Assembly: GCA_963556195.1 (NCBI GenBank)
Contig: OY744519.1
Span: forward strand, 108,942,032 to 109,006,031
Length of the DNA: 64,000 nt
Origin: Sepiola atlantica
Lineage: Eukaryota > Mollusca > Cephalopoda > Sepiida > Sepiolidae
Direction: 5' to 3'
Below, piece by piece: positions 1 through 13,800 of this stretch. A program made the position numbers and the translations under genes. The notes below the pieces were generated by a model. The model made no database searches, was not told where the DNA came from, and saw nothing but the letters and a program-made list of their open reading frames with translations. How positions within the stretch are numbered: the first letter of the stretch is position 1; each line of letters starts with the position of its first letter.

Positions 1-64
1 AATTTTGGTAAGAAATCCAAGTAAGAGAGCTCAATGTAGAAAACAGTAAGAATAGAATATAGAA

Positions 65-286
65 AGAAAAAATTCACAAACACATTGCAATTGTCAGCAT
101 TTATAATTTATTTGACTTCTCGGTCTCCTCAGAATGCTAGCGGGACAGTTACATATTGGAAATGCTTTCCAAAAATGAAAAGAAAGCATTTCCAATATGT
201 AACTGTCCCGTTAGCATTCTGAGGAGACTGGAAAGTCGAAATAAATTATAAATGCTGACAATTGCAATGTTTGTGAATTTTTTTCT
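65..286. repeat. Near-perfect fold-back (hairpin) element
   Basis: Arms 65-169 and 182-286 are reverse complements with only a few differences, around a 12-base loop. The unit looks like a fold-back MITE or a pair of inverted repeat copies. No coding potential is seen. Confidence 0.8.
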
Positions 287-332
287 TATATATATATATA
301 TATATATATAATGGTCGACCACATTCATTTGG

Positions 333-374
<42 letters not shown>

Positions 375-376
375 GG
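287..376. repeat. AT/GT microsatellites
   Basis: Two (AT)n runs (about 289-311 and 337-358) flank a short unique piece, followed by (GT)n and a G run. Confidence 0.85.
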
Positions 377-667
377 GGGGGGACACCATTACGACTACAA
401 ATAGAAACCTTTCTTTAATCAAGAAAAAAAAAACAGGAAAAAGATAAAGCAAGAGAGAGGAGAAAAGAAATAACATCCAGCTGAATAAAACAAAAATCAT
501 AAGGAAATACGGTTCAAGCAATTTGGTAGGGAAAAAAGGGGAAGGGGGGAGTGAGCAAACTGATTTAAATAGAAATCCGCCTTTTCTGGATTTAAAAAAA
601 AAAATGCGGAGAACTTGCATCCCCAAAGAACTAAGGAGTAACTTTTATAGATCAATTTATTTTCAAA

Positions 668-691
668 GGGTTCGGGTTAGGGTTAGGGTTC
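668..691 (+). repeat. Short interstitial telomere-like repeat
   Basis: Four six-base units, GGGTTC, GGGTTA, GGGTTA, GGGTTC, match or nearly match the animal telomere repeat. The run is too short to be a telomere remnant with any certainty. Confidence 0.5.
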
Positions 692-919
692 TATCCAACA
701 GCTGAAGGATACAACTGTGGAATCCAAATAGCAGAGAAGATTTGTCGATGATTGAAAGAATCTTATCAACATCCATGCACATCACGAACTAGTCAAAAGA
801 AATAAAGGGATTTTTTTCTTCTTCTGCATTTATCTCGCTAAAGCGCGGTCTGCATTAGATTTTTCCAAAACAGATTTGATTGTGACTGATGAGTCGATCA
901 TCTGTCGTCAAAGCTCTAG

Positions 920-1030
920 AAAGATCTTTGTTGCATACAGTACCCCGTCCTCTCTAAATGACTACCTATTTACTACTGGCCACACTCAACGTTGCTTAAC
1001 TTTAGCAATGAATCTATAAAATATGACCAA
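920..1030 (-). repeat. 5S rRNA-derived SINE head, decayed
   Basis: On the minus strand this matches 5S rRNA: the 5S segment containing GAAGTTAAGCAACGT appears here reversed as AACGTTGCTTAAC, followed by the region equivalent to the promoter C box. It shares the AGATCTTTGTT lead-in with the copy at 33.7 kb. Confidence 0.55.
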
Positions 1031-1489
1031 TCTGTTTCTCAATAGCTTTTTTTTCAGACAAAATAAATACTCGTTTCTGGTTTGTCAGTTTTTCATGCAG
1101 ATCATTGCAGCACGTTGTTAGAATAAAATGTAATTGGATTTAATTCCTTCCAAAAAAATATTTTGTCTGGGCCAGAATTAAAAAGTCTATTCTTCTATAC
1201 AAAAATGGAACAAAAAGGTAAAAAAAAGTAAAGCAGACAAATTGCACATAAATACACTACCGGGAAACAGATACAGCTCATTATTCAAAATAACTTGATA
1301 TCTAAAGGTTTTTTGAAATCGCCTCCATCAATAAAGAAATGGGAACACTTTGAACCATTGTGGCACTTTTTTTTTTCTTCAAAAATGGTACTTTCGATAA
1401 AATTTGAGAAAAATACTGCTAAGAAAGAAGGCTCGGAGAAAAGTCGATTTAACACCAAGAAAAACTTAAAAAAAAAAGAAGACACTTAC

Positions 1490-1589
1490 TTTCAGGAGTG
1501 CAGTCAGTAAAGAGATTAACAAGTAAAGGCACATTGTCCACTTTGTCAAGATGTGGCCGGATGTTCTCGATGCCTCTTGGAAGCCGAGC
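1490..1589 (-). CDS. TMEM94: TMEM94 exon (last in window)
   Basis: The exon is 100 nt, with acceptor TCTCTTAG and donor GTAAGT, running from phase 0 to phase 1. It encodes ARLPRGIENIRPHLDKVDNV then PLLVNLFTDCTPE, the block that precedes the hinge region of the phosphorylation domain. The gene continues past the left edge of the window. Confidence 0.94.
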
Positions 1590-1765
1590 CTAAGAGAAAC
1601 AAACCTTTAAGAAATAACTAGCCTGTTGAATGCATTCATTAATAACTAAATAATCACAAGGGTTTTTCCCCCGCTGTTTATCATTACTTTTTTTAAGGAT
1701 AAAAAAAAAAACCCTCAAACAAAAGAATCTTCATTACATATGCTAGAATGAACTGCATGCACACG

Positions 1766-1803
<38 letters not shown>

Positions 1804-4800
1804 TAGATATATATATATATATAGTAAAGCATAGTATTCTATTATCTATATGCTTTGCCAAAGCTAATTTAAGGTTAACTGTTACCTTCGAAGAATTGTT
1901 CCTACAATGGAAAAAAAGTCAACTTTCAAACTGCGAAATTCTTACTGGATATACAGAAACACTAGATACAAAGAAATGAAAAAAAAAAACAACTTCAATA
2001 ACTTGATGAAATAGTATGACTTCATGAAATTGTTTAAAAATATAATAACCTCTTAACATCTTGTTATCAAGTTTTATTTTCAAGGTGGCATTGTTATGAT
2101 TTTCTAAAAAAGTCTAATAATTTCAACAATGTCTCTAATAAAGTATAAGATTTTAATTTTATATATATATAATCAGAGTACCTGTCTTGTCAAAAACGAT
2201 GGGATAGAAATGTTAGTGTTTGAACAAATCAAAGATAAAAAAGAAAACATTCTTATATCAATAAAATTTATTTACATTCACACAGCAAAATGATGTAGCT
2301 TCCTGGGCATTATCTGGTTTTGCTCTGACCAGTTTTATATTATACTAGATCACCCGACCCGGCCTTGCCTGAGAGTATTTAAATATTTTTCCAACAAAAA
2401 TATGCAAACATATAATATACTGTGTGTGGCACATATGGTCACTGGGATGAGGTCAGATGGCGAGCTAACACTGGTTAATTATATGCACGTTAAAATGTAA
2501 CAACTTGAAAGATGTGAATAAGCAAGATATTTATATAAATAAATAAAAATTATATACAAGGCATTCAGTGAATAATAAAGAAATCAATAGCATCCGTTTC
2601 ATATCGGAAACTCATTTTTTAATCTTTTTCAAAATTGACTGAAAAAAAAAAGCTGAAAACAAAGAGACATTTTGTCTGCTCGTGTATGTATATGATGAAA
2701 GCATAACATTTCTCAGAAACATCTGCACAAAACATAATAAAATCTTGTTTTCGTTAATTAACAAACAAAACAAGTTCACACATTCAATTTCTATGAAGAC
2801 ATATTTCATAAGTATTGTGGCTTAGATATATTTTTTATAGCCAATATGTGATTTAAAGTGCTAAGATAGAGTAAGAATGAAACAATAGGATAAAGAAGGA
2901 GGGGATAACCTTTTTACAAAATGTATCCTTTATAAAAAAAAAAAAGCCTACATACATACATATATACCTTCCAACTATGGGTGACAAAAAATAGGGTAGA
3001 CTAGACTCTAAAGCCTTGGTAGGGCAACTAATCTAAGGGAACGAAAACTTCGATATGTCACTAGGAAAGTTTGCCACATCGTGCACTACAGTCATTACTT
3101 GCCTCGTGGAGAGAGTGGGTAGGGTTTTCCATAACGCATGTTCCACTTGAAACAAATTCATTTGTGGAGATCAGATGATAATTCGGTCCGTCATCCTACC
3201 ATTATATATATATATATACATGGATATGGATAACAGCCAAATAAAATAGTGGAGAAAAAAAAAATCACATTCAGTCGAATTGAAATTGAAGAAAGTATAC
3301 AATGTGTAACAGGGTCAAATTAATAAAGCGAAATGACTAATTATATATACAGGGTGCGTAACATATTCGAGGACATCAGGGCGCCGAAGACAACCTGGCA
3401 ACCAGATTTCTCCAGCCCTCCCGATTTTCTGTCTTCCTAAGTGTGTTATTTAGCGCCAGTCCTGTCCATTTTCAGATGTTGTCTTCTGACCTCTGTCTCT
3501 GTCTGCCTCTTCCTCCATGTACATTTTCTTGCAGGATTGTCTTTGCGAGACCTGATGATTATGTGACATGGCCGTACCACTTCATTTTCCTCTTTTTCAG
3601 TGGTCAGCAGATCTTTATATGACCATCTGTTAGTCCGGGTCTGTTCTATACTTCCTCATTTGTAATGTGGTTCACGTATAAGATGTTGAGGATCTTTTGG
3701 AAGCATCTAATTTATACATACACAAAAATTACTTTTAGGAACAAATAATGTTTTTTGTCGGGCTGAGGTATGGTTCTGTTCAGTTCTAGGAGGTTCACCC
3801 TCCCAGGTTTTACCATCTTTCTTTGAGAAGGGGTTAATTTATAGCTAATCTCCTAAGGTGCTTCTACTGGAAATGCTGACGGAGCTAATCAGGCATTTTT
3901 TTTTAGGCGAGTGCACTTCTAGTGCAATGGCTTTTCAAAACCTCACTTGACTTTGTGTCTAACCCTCGTTTTTGAGGATAAGAAGAATAAATACATTTGT
4001 CTATAATTTTTTTTCATTAAAGTCTCCTCTAACTTTGATAACGACTTTTATCCGAGGTATGACTCACCTACATGCGAGAATCAGGTGGTCATTGTTTGTA
4101 TTGAACATTAAACCATGGAGACTTTTATGGATTATTTAGTGTTATGAGTGTGCTCATTAACCTTTTTCTCAACTACGCTCCATACATAGTAGTCCAAAGG
4201 ATTGAGATCTAGGAGACTTATGACTATGCAATCCCTACAGCTGATAAAAAAGAATTTCAAAATCTGCCTGGCGAATATACCTGGTGAACCAAGTGCTAGA
4301 GAGATACAAACAATTGTGCTTAAAGTGACGGTTAGAATCCTAAAAAAATTTCTCGGTTGGAGTCTGAAGTAGCGACTGAATGTCTGGTATCTGATAAGAT
4401 GCCTCATTCCTAGCAAAAGCAAAAAGAAAAGTGAAAAACCGTATACATGTCTTTGTAGATAGCATTTCAGAATGTTCCTTCCAACACTCAATGTTCTTTT
4501 GCCATCAACCTCATGGATTTTTTAATGATTACCACCAATGGTGTGCTGTACTTGCTGAATAAATTCAGATGTTCTAATGCTATCGGTGTGTCTAGAATAT
4601 TCGCTTACATTTGATAATGGCGATACCTTTCCATCTTAAGCCCTTAACTCTTTGTGCACTTTGTAAACGAACGATCAAGTGACTTAAAAATGGCTCTATT
4701 TTTAAATTGCTATATTCAGTCTTTATAGTCATGGTAACCGTCTCCCTCTTGATAGGGGCCGTCATTGATAATTATGAAATATAGAAAATATAAAGTCAAA

Positions 4801-7800
4801 TAATATTCCTGCTATAGTAAATATAACGCATGTCCTCAAATACCTTATGCAACCTGTACATACATACATACACATATATATATATATATATATTCAAACA
4901 ATGTAATTTTTCTTTTCTAATTTGAGAATACAAGCAACAATAATAATTTTTTGAATGGTTACAAAAATTGTTAGAATGTGGAAACCTTATAATTTCCATT
5001 GATAAATGAAGCTGTTTACTCACCCTGTTGTCGGGGACTCCGGGTAAACTAAATTCTGTGTTTTCCGTCTCACAACTTGATGTCAGGTGGCTTTCTGAGC
5101 AAGGTTCCCCACTCTCATTACATTCTGAGGAGGACGCAGCGGCACCACCACTCATGGTTGTGCCAGCAACAGAGGTTGTAGCGGGAGCAGTGGCACTGGA
5201 ATTGGCTAACAGTTCCGTTGAATCATCCATGTTTTCCCCCTGCAAGCTGTCTCTGTCGATCACAATCTCTCTGGGAAAATCTGGGTTGGTGCAAAACGTT
5301 GGCATGTCGCCGTTTGTTTGATTCGAAGATGAATTGTCGTCAAACTTCACGAGGCACATGTCCAGATTGATGACACTGGGTGCACTGTAGCAGCGTGTGT
5401 GCAATGATTCACTCACAGCAGGGTGAGGAGGAGGAGGATGTTGTTGCTGCTGCTGCTTCAGTTTCGTGTTCCACGCGTGTGATTCGCGTCCGATAGTGTC
5501 GTTAGAGTGGCGGCTTGAATATTTCGATGTACGGTGAGAAAGCTCGCCTTGCGAGGTACCAGGCACTGATAATTCTTCGGATTTGACGGGGGAAGCCAGA
5601 GAGATGTGACAGTTCCAGCCAGCTTCTAACCCCATTTTTTCTGAAAATACCTGTAAAGAGATTTATGGGAAAAAAAAATTTTTTTTTCTCAATCTAAAAT
5701 TCATAAAAGGATACGCAAAAGTGTAGTTTTAGTGCAACACATTTTTATGCAATAAACATGACTTTAATATTCTTTCTGTTACTGTTATCCACATGTTAAT
5801 ATACTATTTTTTTTTATGGAAGTCGCTCCAGACAACCACTTGATGTAAGGAGCTAAAAAGAAGGAAAGATGATTAAGTTGCATGATAACAAAAAGGGAGA
5901 GGAAGGCAGAATGACTTAAAAACAAGGTAGTCTTTTAACTGATGATGATAAATTCAGAAGCAAAATAATCTAACCTCAAGCAAAAACATTAGCATGGCAG
6001 TGACGGACCCAGTCATCCACTCCAGAAATACCTTAAGGGACACAAATCCATGTGCATCATAGCACTTGAGAATACCCCAACATTTAGCGAATGCTGATAC
6101 ACCTTCATCTTGGTGTTAATGTTCATCATGTTGTTGTGCAAAGAATTTTATTGATTTTAACAAAGAAAAAGACAAGATGAAATGTTTTTATATCTTGAAG
6201 AGAAAATTATAGAAATTCTACAAAACACCAAATTCTCCTTGCGCATTGATGAAACCAAGCATTATTACTTTCAGATATTAAATTTGTTTACCAGAATGAC
6301 ATAAGAGGAGAAATGTAATTCAACAGGGAAGACTTGATGAAAACAATTGCTCCTCATATAATGCATGTGTACTGTATGATTCACAGGCAACATTTAGTAG
6401 CAAAAAATGTGGGTGGCAATATGAAGGAAGCCTTTAATGAAGCCAGATCAGCTATAAATTTCAAAAAATCAAATTCTTTGAATAATAGATAATTTCAAAA
6501 ATTTTGTGATGAAGATTTTTTTTTTAAATTGCTGCCGTATACAGAAGTCAGATTGCTTTTCAAGGCAAATAGTCTTGACAGATTTGTAAATATGTGACAA
6601 GCTGTGTTACGTTTCTTAAAATTCAATTCCGAAAAATCTGTTGACTGTACTAAAAAAATAAAGCGAGAAAGCTGAAAACCTATTTATGAACTCAATAATA
6701 ACAAAATTAAATAAATCTTTTTTAAATGAACTAGATTTGCAGCTCTGAGAAAGGAAATCTGAGCTTGTCGGCTGTTCACAAATGATTAGAGGGTTTTATA
6801 AGCAAGTTGAAATACTGCAGAAAACAGCTGGACAAACATGCTTTATCACTGTTTAACATTTTTTTTAATTGGTATCAACCCTACTCGTGTGCTGAACATT
6901 TGGGAGGTCTGCAGAAAGATTTTGAGAAAAGATATGAGAAAGTCATCAACAAAATTTATCCTCTGTGGTTTGAAGATTTAGCTAACTTTGAATGATAGGG
7001 CAACATGGAGCCTGAAGTAGTCTAAGAACTTTTGGATTTAAAAGAAACCTCAGCTATCAAGAAGTGTACAAAACATGTTTTGGGATATATTGAAATAAAA
7101 TTGAATATGATTTGATTGAATCAAGCATTATATCTTTTCCAACTATCTGGCTTATAGAAGCAGGCTTTTTAGCGATTGTTGACATATTTACGAAAAAAGA
7201 AACTAGTTGGACATGAATGAATTTGGAACATTAAGATTAAAACTAAATAAAACTATTTCAATTGATTATTTCTCCTTGTGCAAAAAGCATCTAGACTCAC
7301 ATTGACGTTTTTTTAATAAATAAAAATTACTTCTTTGGAAACAATAAAGTCTATTTTGAAATTTAAATAATTCTTTATTAAAAAAATGAACTGTTTGCTA
7401 CTTAAATACACAGGTCCACAGAAAATTTCTTATATAGTTTGTGGTCCCTGGGGTTAAAAAGACTGATCACCTCTGATTTAGATCTTTCAAACTACTATTC
7501 TTATCCAGGTTGTTATTTTCAAAACATTCTGGCTAATGTAATCTCCAACCTTCTTCAGGTGCATCTTTTCAAACTCGGGAACTTATATGAAATTTCAAAC
7601 TGAACGGTTTATTTAATCCATTGAGGTAGATTGTTCTGATTCCATCAGTCAGGACCGGGTAGAAGTGTTAATTTTTATGTTATTCTTAGTTATCACCTTT
7701 AGTAAGGATTGAACCTTCAACCTATAGAAAACTGTCACTTAGAACAGATTGTTAATAAATGCCTATAACTGTTGTCATTCCGTATAGGTCCCCAGTTCGA

Positions 7801-10800
7801 AATAATGCACTTAAAGAAACATTGTGAAAATAACAACTAAGATGAGATTAGTAGTTTGAATTATCTGAATCCAAATTATAAATCCTCATCTAAAAAATTA
7901 TGAAACCGGAGTTCTATAGCAGCAGCAAAAGCAAAATAATTTCTATAAAATGCTTAATTTTGATTGGTTACCAAAATCGAACTTTAACCAATCAGAAAGA
8001 GTTGCTCTGGGAGCCGGCTATAAATTGTGAACCTAAGCACAGTCAGCAACTTAGATTACTAAGTGCAAGTATTGGCTTTTAAAGTTCAAAATGTTGTGAA
8101 TATAACAACCAAGATGAGAATAGTAGTTCAAGAATCCAAATTATCATCTCAAAAATTCCAAAAATATGAATTTCTTGTAAATCCTAAAATGATCATTATT
8201 AATATGGCCATAACTTTAAAAAGATAAATAAATTTTATCAAACAGATGAAAAAGATTTCTTACCCGACTTCGTAATTCGTTCTCGTTAGAAAAGTGAACA
8301 AATCTGATGAAAGCCGTTTCAAGTTTATCGATCATTTGAATAAATTCCTGGAAAAGAAACGGGAATAACATCTATGAATAAAATAAACGCAAACTTCAAT
8401 CAATTTATACACTTTTGCAAGAGTTAGGAGTGGATGAAGTAAGTTCAGGGAACTTGTGCCATTACTAACCAACAGAGCGTTACTACTGTTGACAAAGGAA
8501 AGAGTCTATCAAGCATGTGTATGCAAGTAAATCTTGGCCATCTGCCCTCATGGCTTGTTTGCAGACATATTTGTAGCAGGACGGTGGTGAGCTCACCGAA
8601 TAAAATGTCCTTAGGGATCCTCTCATCGTCCATTCGGCTGCATGGCAATGCCACTGGAGTCAAAGCTGGGTGAGCAGAGAGAACATGCTTGGGATAACTG
8701 TGATAAAAGACGTTCTTATTTGAGACGTGGTCCTGCCAAGAGATTCCCAGGATTCTCGAGGTTGTGCAGGTGCAGGGTGGTGAGTCTATTCTTTTGGCGG
8801 GAGTAGAGGGATCATGATTCACTGCCGTAGAGCAACATGCTGAGTACGCAGGCCTTCATCTTGGTGTTGGTGCTCATCATCTTGTTGTGCAAAGAATTTT
8901 ATTGATTTTAACAAAGAAAACTATTTAATTGCGGTAATAACCTGTTTATTCTCATATACGGAGATGAAAGTGGTTAATTTAAATGTTGTAGCTGAAATTA
9001 AATATGTGAGTATTAACGATTCAAGAATTAATTTAGGTGAGTATCTTAAGGTCGGTACTATGACTTATACAAGTCAGTCACTTTGCCTTTCTCTAGATAA
9101 ATTATAGCAGCAGTCAATAGACTTCGACGCGCGACAATTCAGCTCGTCTGGTCTCAGGGAATTTCAGCTCTCTTACTTCTTTCTATTTGCCTCACGTTTT
9201 TATTAAAATACATTTCTAGTGGAATGGGGCGATAAAGATGTGGAGTATTGCAATTATCTTTGTTCTTACTTTCTCTGACTAACAAGATCTCTCGGGGATA
9301 TTGTATCAATGAAAGATCATTTCTCAATCATAATTCAGGATTTGGACATCACCTTGGCACATAATAGATGAATTAACTGGTAGTTCTGTGTTAGGATTCC
9401 GTTTTTCATTATACAGACATTTTGGTATTTGACTATAGTCTACATAGTAGTAGTATAAAATACTAAACCAGGCTTTGAAAGAAAATATTTTTGTAAGAAA
9501 ATAAAATATTTTGACTTATGTTTTAAAATCCTTTTTTAGTTTTCCAATTTCAGAACTCAACTGTAATTTTCTGTTTGTTACCTTTCAGCTGACGTAACTC
9601 GTTAGCTGGTATAATCTAACTACGTGAGGAAAAAACTATGAAATAACTTAAAAATGTATGCATTTATTTGATAAGACTTTGTCTACTTTTGGTAATATGT
9701 ATATGTAAAAAGTAAATAAAATAAATATGTCGACCGGAAGTTTATCCTCACAGAAAAGTTTACAATACTGAAAAAAAAAAAATTTCAAGTAAAAGATTCA
9801 AACATGTTTATTCAATACAATTTACTTTAGTAATATAACTAGCCTAAAGGGGAATCAAATAATAATTAGATATTTTTATTAATACATTAAACCACAAAAC
9901 AATCTTTGAATAGTCAAATAAAATATTGAGAAGGAAAATGGGGAAGCAAATAATTAGGTATGTTTATTAATACATTAAACTACAAAACAATTTTTGAATA
10001 CTCAAATAAAATATTGAGAAGGAAAATGGGGAGGCAAATAATAATTAATAAAATGTCCTTTTTCGAAACCCACATGCACGTATCAGGAAGTTTCATCGAA
10101 TATCCGGCTGGCTTAGGTGACCGAGAGCATGCTCAAGGCATTTCCCCGAATAATGGCGATAAAGAGGCTCTCATAAAGCCAAGTCAATTCACGATTGTCC
10201 CTGGTGTGGTGCATCATTAACAGACCAAGGCTGCCGAGGAAGTCGCACATGGCAATCGGTTGAAACACAAATCCGTCAAGAAGACCGGCATATTTTGACC
10301 GCTTGTGGCTTTGCTGATGCTGCTGCATATCCAGGGATTGTTGCCGATTCTATCACTGACGAGGGCACAAAAGTGTTGATACAAGTCGCATCCCATATAA
10401 GTGACTTGCCATTTGCAAAGGAAACACCATCAGACCATCAAGTTGTTTGCCATCCCCTGTCGAGGTCAACTGGTTCGAGGATCGATGAGAAGCCAGTGAT
10501 ATTTAGTGTCGTCGGACGATATCATTGAGAGCACTGTGCCTAAGAAATCTGCCAGCACTCCTTCTACATGAAAGGGTATGGAGTCCATACATGTCGAACA
10601 GCTGGCCACAACGGCACCTGTGACTGCTGCAAATTTTAGAACCTGTGCGCAAAGCTACAGCGAATCTCAGGCAATCGTCATCAACCAGGTTACCAACAGC
10701 TGATGATGGGAAGGCTGTTAGCAATGCACCGCTGTGTGGCGAACTTGCAGCTTGAAGGCAAGCCAGACGGTGTTGGTCGCAAGATGATTTTAAGGATTCG

Positions 10801-13800
10801 ACGCTGGTCTTCATCCTGATCGTATCCCAGCTCTTCTGTCTTCCTGTCTGCTCCAGAAAGATTAGACCAGCTCCCCTCCAGTCGGTGGAAAAGTCATGGA
10901 TCAGTTTATCGAGAGGAGATTCAGATGCTTCATGTAGAATACTCCAAACCAGATCCTGATTTGTTCAGATGGAGGAGGTGTAAGCTGGCAATGCAACGTC
11001 AGTTGTTAATCTAAGACCAAGACCAGCAAAAGAGATAAGGATGGCCTGGTGCCAGCCTACATCATCAAAATTGATGTTGCAGATAGCCGTTGCTGAGTCC
11101 CAGGAATTCTTAGAGTTATTGGTGGTAACAGACTATGGCCAGAGTTTCTAACACGCAGATCTTTGCGTCTGTTGGTATGCGAGCAGGAACGTTGCGACTC
11201 CTCCTGAGAGAGGTGAGCTTTCAGATGGTCAGACAGTTAGGGAGATCATTCATGGAAGCAACAGGTAGATGACTGGGAGTCGGTGTGAGCAGTTGGAGAC
11301 AAGTGGAACACTTCCATATTCGGGTTTCAGCCAAAACTTTCCGCTTGATTAAGACACAGTTAAGATGGAAGAAGCGATGGCATACATGACATCTTCCACA
11401 TCTGTTTACCGATTTGCATCGATAGCATTCTTCAGAGGAAAAGATTAGGCATAACATTTTTTTTTAAGTGGTGTGGGTTGTCCTTACCAAGCGTGCCTGA
11501 TACTGCATTGATACCATTCCAATGAAGATCTGACTACATTGCATCTGGAAACAAGCAGGAACACTCTCAGAGCAGTAAGGTCCATCATTTTCAGTGACCA
11601 AAGAATCAACACTAAAGCACCACGGTTGCTTCGTCAACTTGCTGGAGTCCATTTTTACAGATTCATTCACTCTGAAATTAAACATGGAGAGAAAAACAAA
11701 GATGAATACCAATGTCTCCAATATTTAAAGTAACAAAATGAACTAATTTTTTAATTTGAATGAAAAGCAAAAAAGATTTCCTTTCGAATGAAAAAAGAAA
11801 GGATAAAGAGAAAAGGAGAAAGAAAAAAAAAGGAGAAAGAAAAAAAAAGGAGAAAGAAAAAAAAAGAGAAAGAAAAAAAAAAGAGAAAGGGAAAAAAAGA
11901 GAAAGGGAAAAAAAGAGAAAGGGAAAAAAAGAGAAAGGGAAAAAAAGAGAAAGGGAAAAAAAGAGAAAGGGAAAAAAAGAGAAAGGGAAAAAAAGAGAAA
12001 GGGGAAAAAAGAGAAAGGGGAAAAAAGAGAAAGGGGAAAAAAGAGAAAGGGGAAAAAAGAGAAAGGGGAAAAAAGAGAAAGGGGAAAAAAGAGAAAGGGA
12101 AAAAAAGAGAAAGGGAAAAAAAGAGAAAGGGAAAAAAAGAGAGAAGGGAAAAAAAGAGAGAAGGGGAAAAAAGAGAGAAGGGGAAAAAAGAGAGAGGGGA
12201 AAAAAGAGAGAGGGGAAAAAAGAGAGAGGGGAAAAAAGAGAGAAGGGGAAAAAAGAGAGAAGGGGAAAAAAGAGAGAAGGGGAAAAAAGAGAGAAGGGGA
12301 AAAAAGAGAGAAAGGGGAAAAAGAGAGAAAGGGGAAAAAGAGAGAAAGGGGAAAAAGAGAGAAAGAGAAAAAAGAGAGAAAGGGAAAAAAGAGAGAAAGG
12401 GAAAAAAGAGAGAAGGGGAAAAAAGAGAAAGGGGAAAAGAGAGAAGGGGGAAAAAAGAGAGAAAGGGAAAAAAGAGAGAAAGGGGAAAAAGAGAGAAAGG
12501 GGAAAAAGAGAGAAAGGGGGAAAAAGAGAGAAAGGGGGAAAAAGAGAGAAAGGGGGAAAAAGAGAGAAAGGGGGAAAAAGAGAGAAAGGGAAAAAGAGAG
12601 AAAGGGAAAAAGAGAGAAAGGGAAAAAGAGAGAAAGGGAAAAAGAGAGAAAGGGAAAAAGAGAGAAAAGGAAAAAGAGAGAAATGGAAAAATAGAAAAGA
12701 GGAAAAATAAAAAAATAAAAAGTAAAATAGTGTGAAAAAAAAGGGGAGGGAAAATAAAGGAAGGGAGAAGGAAAAAGAAATGGAGGAGAAACAAGGGGAG
12801 AATAGCGGGGGGGGGGGGGGGGGGAGGGAGAAAAAGAAACGAAAAAAATGTTAAATGTTGGTTAAGCAAATTTAAGTATAAAATAGATTTGAGGACATTT
12901 ATTTTTGCGGAAAAATTAGTCCGAATGTAAAGGCCCAGTCAATTTATATTTTATATTTGCATTTAACATTCTGATGACAAAGGACAAATGTAATCCATTT
13001 AGCTTAACCCCGTTTTGGTTCTAAGGTTGGAGAAAGTTAACATGCACAGTTTCTATTTACTTGCCTCCCCATGAGAGCAAAGTTAGACACAAGGTCAGTT
13101 TTTAATGTGAGAAAAATCCAGTTCCCCAGAAAGGGTCACTCTTGCTTGGAACAAACAGAAAAACTTGCCTAAGTCTAGAAAGATACCCAGTCTGTCAGAG
13201 TCAATAAAATACCCTGTGTTAAATTGATCCCGAACTGGTATGAAGTTAATTTGTGTTACAGGATTTAGTTTGTATCCATTTGATGAGATTATAACAAAAT
13301 TCACAGTTATCAATATTATATGGTGCTAGTAAAAAATTGTTAACCAATTAGTTAAACTTTGATCTAATTACAAAAGCCATATCATATGACAGCCATGGAT
13401 TAAATGGATAGATAGATAGAGAAAAAAGAGAAGAGAATCTACCTTGTTGCAACATTCTGAATTTGGCACATAGCAGATGAATCAGCTGGTAGCTCAATGT
13501 ACATGTCTTTCAATGGTGAGGTGATCTGAGTGGTGAGGGGACGATAGGAAAATGCTGTACAGTAGGAGGCTATGCTGGTCCTGTGGTAAAAATCTAAAAC
13601 CTTTTTTCTGAAAAAAAAAAAAAAAAAAAAAAAATTACCACTTGAACTAAAATGAGTGCGCATGTGAGATGTGCACCGGGGTTGGGAGGGTTGAAAATCA
13701 TCATCATCAACCGGTTTATTTGTTGAATCAGGCCACAATTAATCCTCTGTCTAGTCTCGATCTAAGTCTTCCTTTCCATTCTTGTCTTTGGTGAGGCCTG

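Noticed and set aside
246..626. 126-codon minus-strand frame
   Set aside because: Driven by AT/GT microsatellites and A-runs, with no family resemblance.
4796..5023. Extension of the large TMEM94 exon to an in-frame stop at 4796
   Set aside because: A good GTGAGT donor lies at 5023, and the exon at 1490-1589 resumes the conserved family sequence in phase.
5028..5321. 97-codon plus-strand frame
   Set aside because: Mirror frame of the large TMEM94 exon on the opposite strand.
11760..12869. Long open frames of 315-372 codons on both strands
   Set aside because: They consist only of Lys/Arg/Glu/Gly or Phe/Leu/Ser/Pro and are forced by the polypurine repeat. No start context, splice evidence or family.
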